Below are positions 21,433-24,599 of a stretch of DNA of 24,599 bases, piece by piece. The translations under genes and the position numbers were made by a program. Source of the DNA: RGIG5327 sp045612485 (GTDB lineage: Bacteria; Verrucomicrobiota; Lentisphaeria; Victivallales; UBA1829); assembly GCA_045612485.1 (NCBI GenBank), contig JAZKZE010000130.1:1-24599 (forward strand), given 5' to 3'. Positions within the stretch are counted from its first letter, which is position 1, and the number at the start of each line of letters is the position of its first letter. The notes under the pieces were generated by a model that ran no database searches, had not been told where the DNA came from, and worked only from the letters and a program-made list of their open reading frames with translations.

Positions 21433-24264
21433 ATGATCAGAAAAACAGTTTTACTGGCAGCATTGTTTGCCGCACTCCCTGCAATTTCATGGGGGTTTGA
21501 TTTTGTAAAAAACGGTAAGGCTCTTACCGGAGTCACCTGCACAGGCAATGAAAAAGGTACCATTCTTGCCGTACAGGAACTGACAGAATATACAAAAAAA
21601 GTGACTTCCGCCGATATTTCCAAATTGAAAAACGGCAGGATCATTGTTGGAACAGTAAAAAGTAAAGATATCCCTGTTTCCATTGTCAATGAACTTAAAA
21701 AGAATCCCTCCGATGAAGCATTCTTCCTGGGAGCTGAAGGCGGCAAATATTATATTGTCGGTCAGAACGGTGTTGCCGCATATTATGGCGCACTGGAATT
21801 TATTGAACAGAATCTCGGCGTACGCTGGTACTATCCCGGAACAAAAGGGGAACGGTATGCTGCAAAGAAAAATGTGACCATACTGGATGCGGGGAAAGTA
21901 TATGCCCCCACATTCTCCCACAGACTCCTCAATACTGTCAGCCTCAACGGTCTTTGCAGGGAAAGCCGCATCTGGGCAGGCAGAAACCGTATCCAGAGCC
22001 CCGGTCCATGGGGAATCAGGGATACTATGGTAAAATACCGCAATTTCCATGAAGCAAGAATGAGACTTGACCGTACCCTTACCGGCGGACATCTCACATT
22101 TGAAGCTCCTCTTCCCGCGAAAAAATACGGCAAGACCAATCCGGAATATTTCGCCCTTGTTGACGGGAAACGCCGTACGGAAGGCAAAATGCTCCACCAC
22201 TGCCTCTCCAATAAGGATGTCCAGCAGAAGGTTTATGAATATGTGATGCAGGAAATCGACAAATACGGAGATGACTTCACCTTCAACTTCGGGTGCGTTG
22301 ATGCTTATACCAACTGCTGTGAATGTGAAGAATGTAAAAAAATGGATGGCGGTACCAGACCGGATATCTCCCGCCGTTTCCATACTTTCGCACAGAATGT
22401 AAGTAAAATGGTCTGGGCAAAACGTCCCAATGCCAAACTTTCCCAGTGGGCATACTGGAACTACCGGGACTATCCGGAAGGATTGACGCTTGATCCCCGT
22501 ACCATCATCTATTTCTGTGCCACCGAACGCTGTTATGCTCACGCACTGGATGATGAAAACTGTATCCGCAACGTAAAAAGTCTGAAAAGACTGAAAGACT
22601 GGATGAAGGTCTGCAAAAAAATCTATATTTATGAGTATGGTTTTGCTGTGGGATGTGCCTATCAGCCCTATGAGGAAGTTCTGCTTAAAGATCTGCGTCT
22701 TTATAAAAAGCTGGGGCTTATGGGCAGAAAAGAGGAGATGGTCTATCCCGATGCCGACTTTTTCTACAATATGAAAAAGAACGGGATCTGGTTCACAAAA
22801 AACCTTATGGCATCCCGCTGGCAGTTCTGGTACCTTTTCGGCAAAGGATGCTGGAATCCCGATTTTGATTTTGAAAAGGCTGTTTCTGAAGCGGAAAAAG
22901 ATTTTTACGGCAAACTTTATCCGGCAATGAAAAAATATCAGTTCTTACGCAGAAAACTCTGGAAGGAAACTCCCGGATGCGTCGGGTTCCCCTATGATGA
23001 CTTGCGTACCCCCATGGTATTGCAGAAACCCGGAGCAAAGGAAGAATTGTATAAATATCTTGCCGAAGCAGAAAAACTTGCAGGCAATGATCCTGCTCTC
23101 AAAAAAATCGTGGAATTTGAAAAAGGAGCTTTGGAAAACTATTGGGTCAAACCCAATGAGAAGTACAGAAAATCTTTGAGCCGCACAGGAAAAGCCCCCA
23201 TGGTGGCAAAGGGCCCGGAAATCGACGGTCTTGCCAATGATGCAGTCTGGGGAAAAGCCTTTTACACCACAGAATTCAAAGATACTTTCGGTAAAAAAGA
23301 TCCCATTCCTGCCGCCCTTGCCACAAGCGTGGGTATCCTTTCCGACAAAGAAAACCTCTATTTCCTTCTTCAGGCAAAAGAACCTTTCATCAGCCTTCTG
23401 CGGGCAAATGCCACAGAAAAGAATAAAAAAGAGGTATGGAGCGATGATGCCTTTGAAGTCTTTATTGCCCCGCCCAACAACTCTTTCAAATATTATCAGT
23501 TTACAGTTACGGCAAAGGGTATCCTTCAGGAAGTGGAACAGCCCGGCAATAATATGCTTGTAAATCTGGGAGCAACAGCAAAGGGCAGGATCAATAAGGA
23601 CGGCTTTGTTATCGAACTCAAGATCCCGGTAAGGAAACTGGAAGGGGATTTCGGGGACGGAGCCGTATGGAAATTCCATATTGCAAGAAATTACCGTACA
23701 GGAAAATCCAGCAAACTCAAACACTTCTCCCTTGATGGCAGTGCCTATCATGCCACAACCGATTACCGTTCTCTTTCCATCGGCAATCCCGCCATCCGCA
23801 ACGGGTCATTTGAAGAAGGGCTGGATAAGAAAACATCCCGTCCGAAATCCTGGGGTTATCAGGGGAAAGATCCGGAAAAGAAGATCTCCCTTGTAAAGGA
23901 AAACAACAATACTGCCATAAAACTCTCCAATGGCGGGATACTTTCCCAGATCCTGTTTGGAAAATATTTCCGTCCGGAAAAACCTGTAAAGGTAGTCCTC
24001 TCTCTGAAAGCCAAAGGCAAAGGGGCTTTGTGGGTCATCAACGCCAGATTCGATCAGGTATTGAATAAAAAAGGAAAATATGTGAACCGTTTTCTTGCCG
24101 GAAAGAGCCAGATCCTGGCAAAAATTCCTTTGACGGAAAAAGCTGTTTTCCATACCATGGAATATACTATTAATGCAAAAGAATTTTCCCAGTTGCGGTT
24201 CCAGTGCGTCGGCAAGGGAAGTGAATGTATATTGGATGATATTTCTGCAAAAAGTGCAGAATGA
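21433..24264 (+). CDS. Secreted DUF4838 protein with CBM9-like and C-terminal sugar-binding-like modules
   Basis: The product is 943 residues with a signal peptide (about 1-21). The N-terminal section ends in the phrase GALEFIEQNLGVRWYYPGTKGE, as in GH20/GH67-type N-domains. The DUF4838 core (about 130-560) includes the cysteine cluster NCCECEEC (C295, C296, C298, C301). From about 597 a CBM9-like beta-sandwich begins (EIDGLANDAVWGKAF, later WSDDAFEVFIAP). A last module from about 783 starts with AIRNGSFEEGL, similar in outline to the end of the other secreted protein in this locus. DUF4838 proteins are found in glycan-degradation loci, but their reaction is not settled. It is probably co-transcribed with the pseudopilin, and a strong terminator follows. 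Confidence 0.88.
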   Translation: MIRKTVLLAALFAALPAISWGFDFVKNGKALTGVTCTGNEKGTILAVQELTEYTKKVTSADISKLKNGRIIVGTVKSKDIPVSIVNELKKNPSDEAFFLGAEGGKYYIVGQNGVAAYYGALEFIEQNLGVRWYYPGTKGERYAAKKNVTILDAGKVYAPTFSHRLLNTVSLNGLCRESRIWAGRNRIQSPGPWGIRDTMVKYRNFHEARMRLDRTLTGGHLTFEAPLPAKKYGKTNPEYFALVDGKRRTEGKMLHHCLSNKDVQQKVYEYVMQEIDKYGDDFTFNFGCVDAYTNCCECEECKKMDGGTRPDISRRFHTFAQNVSKMVWAKRPNAKLSQWAYWNYRDYPEGLTLDPRTIIYFCATERCYAHALDDENCIRNVKSLKRLKDWMKVCKKIYIYEYGFAVGCAYQPYEEVLLKDLRLYKKLGLMGRKEEMVYPDADFFYNMKKNGIWFTKNLMASRWQFWYLFGKGCWNPDFDFEKAVSEAEKDFYGKLYPAMKKYQFLRRKLWKETPGCVGFPYDDLRTPMVLQKPGAKEELYKYLAEAEKLAGNDPALKKIVEFEKGALENYWVKPNEKYRKSLSRTGKAPMVAKGPEIDGLANDAVWGKAFYTTEFKDTFGKKDPIPAALATSVGILSDKENLYFLLQAKEPFISLLRANATEKNKKEVWSDDAFEVFIAPPNNSFKYYQFTVTAKGILQEVEQPGNNMLVNLGATAKGRINKDGFVIELKIPVRKLEGDFGDGAVWKFHIARNYRTGKSSKLKHFSLDGSAYHATTDYRSLSIGNPAIRNGSFEEGLDKKTSRPKSWGYQGKDPEKKISLVKENNNTAIKLSNGGILSQILFGKYFRPEKPVKVVLSLKAKGKGALWVINARFDQVLNKKGKYVNRFLAGKSQILAKIPLTEKAVFHTMEYTINAKEFSQLRFQCVGKGSECILDDISAKSAE

Positions 24265-24289
24265 TACAGTTTTTTTTCTGTTTTGCCTC

Positions 24290-24319
24290 ATCCCGGATTA
24301 TCTGATCCGGGATTTTTTT
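24290..24319 (+). terminator. Intrinsic terminator of the glycan locus
   Basis: ATCCCGGAT (24290-24298) and ATCCGGGAT (24305-24313) form a perfect 9-bp stem around a 6-nt loop. A T run follows to 24319. It begins 26 nt after the stop codon. Confidence 0.9.
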
Positions 24320-24320
24320 A

Positions 24321-24372
24321 CACAGCTATCCCATAATTTTGTAAAAATGGCATATTTTTACAAAATTATGGG
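24321..24372. repeat. Dispersed repeat copy 2 with a perfect 19-bp hairpin
   Basis: Bases 24321-24340 are the exact inverted copy of 434-453. Overlapping them, 24330-24348 and 24354-24372 form a perfect 19-bp inverted repeat (CCCATAATTTTGTAAAAAT and its complement) around a 5-nt loop. No T tract follows, so it is not a simple terminator; it could be a repetitive palindromic element, a miniature mobile element or a protein site. Confidence 0.7.
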
Positions 24373-24599
24373 CGTAAAGAAATCTGCTTTTAAAAAAGTG
24401 ATTTTGTCAAAAATACTTCTTTATCCTGTTTTGTGCAACCTTCAGGAGAGAGCCCCAAACGCATTTTACTTTTTTTCTCTCCCCTCTCCCCCTCACTTTT
24501 TCCTTTTGTGCAGTCAAACTCTTTCGTAATGCGGCAGTTTCTTTTTCCATTATATGCGCCTGCGTTCATTCGGGCAAAAAACGCCCTCATTCTCTCGCA
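24373..24599. other. Non-coding tail of the window
   Basis: I see no supported gene here. It contains a pyrimidine-rich tract (about 24468-24505) and a possible leftward promoter. A 66-codon minus-strand frame has strange composition and was rejected. Confidence 0.5.
24549..24577 (-). promoter_or_regulatory. Candidate leftward promoter
   Basis: On the minus strand TTGCCC (complement of 24572-24577) and a consensus TATAAT (complement of 24549-24554) are 17 bp apart. It points to a non-coding stretch, so it may drive a small RNA or be fortuitous. Confidence 0.3.

Noticed and set aside
21487..22542. 351-codon frame antisense to the DUF4838 gene
   Set aside because: The sense gene has a signal peptide, domains and a terminator; the antisense frame has none of these.
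24390..24590. 66-codon minus-strand frame at the window end
   Set aside because: The only good leftward promoter lies inside the frame, downstream of its start codon, and the translation is a low-complexity Lys/Glu/Gly/Arg mix caused by the pyrimidine tract.

Overview
The window looks like chromosomal DNA from a gut-type member of the Lentisphaerota/Victivallales, or a close Planctomycetota-Verrucomicrobiota-group relative. This is inferred from protein style, not from a marker-gene comparison. The clues are pseudopilin-like proteins with the FTLIELLVVIAIIAILA leader and a C-terminal H-X9-DG motif, encoded beside secreted glycan-active proteins (one with a DUF4838-type domain), an AraC regulator, moderate GC, and very frequent TTCCGGA-type hexamers. 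No rRNA, tRNA, CRISPR array or transposase was found.

Layout. Bases 1-260 are non-coding and carry two inverted copies of a three-hairpin repeat whose stems co-vary. Bases 434-453 hold a 20-bp sequence that recurs in inverted orientation at 24321-24340. A housekeeping block on the + strand (572-16648) follows: a multi-pass GT-C-like membrane protein, a two-domain GNAT-like acyltransferase, leuA (own promoter and a possible switching leader), a D,D-carboxypeptidase, and topA with an unusual three-repeat C-terminus. Then comes a tightly overlapped operon (CYTH protein, cysteine-less thioredoxin-fold protein, unknown secreted protein, D-aminoacylase), a metallophosphoesterase, rsfS with a histone-H1-like tail, an orphan gene, and rarA.

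From 16652 to 24264 lies an accessory glycan locus. A leftward AraC regulator is divergent from a rightward series: pseudopilin, secreted barrel-like protein with a C-terminal carbohydrate-binding-like module, second pseudopilin, and a 943-residue DUF4838/CBM9-like protein that ends in a clear intrinsic terminator. Both pseudopilins have near-identical TTGTTT/TATAAT promoters. I infer that the regulator senses a sugar, the two large secreted proteins bind or cut a glycan, and the pseudopilins take part in export or surface display. The first pseudopilin has a split, duplicated prepilin motif around a repeat-rich insert.

The best candidates for something undescribed are the covarying three-hairpin element, the topA repeat module, the split-leader pseudopilin with its locus, and the leuA leader.
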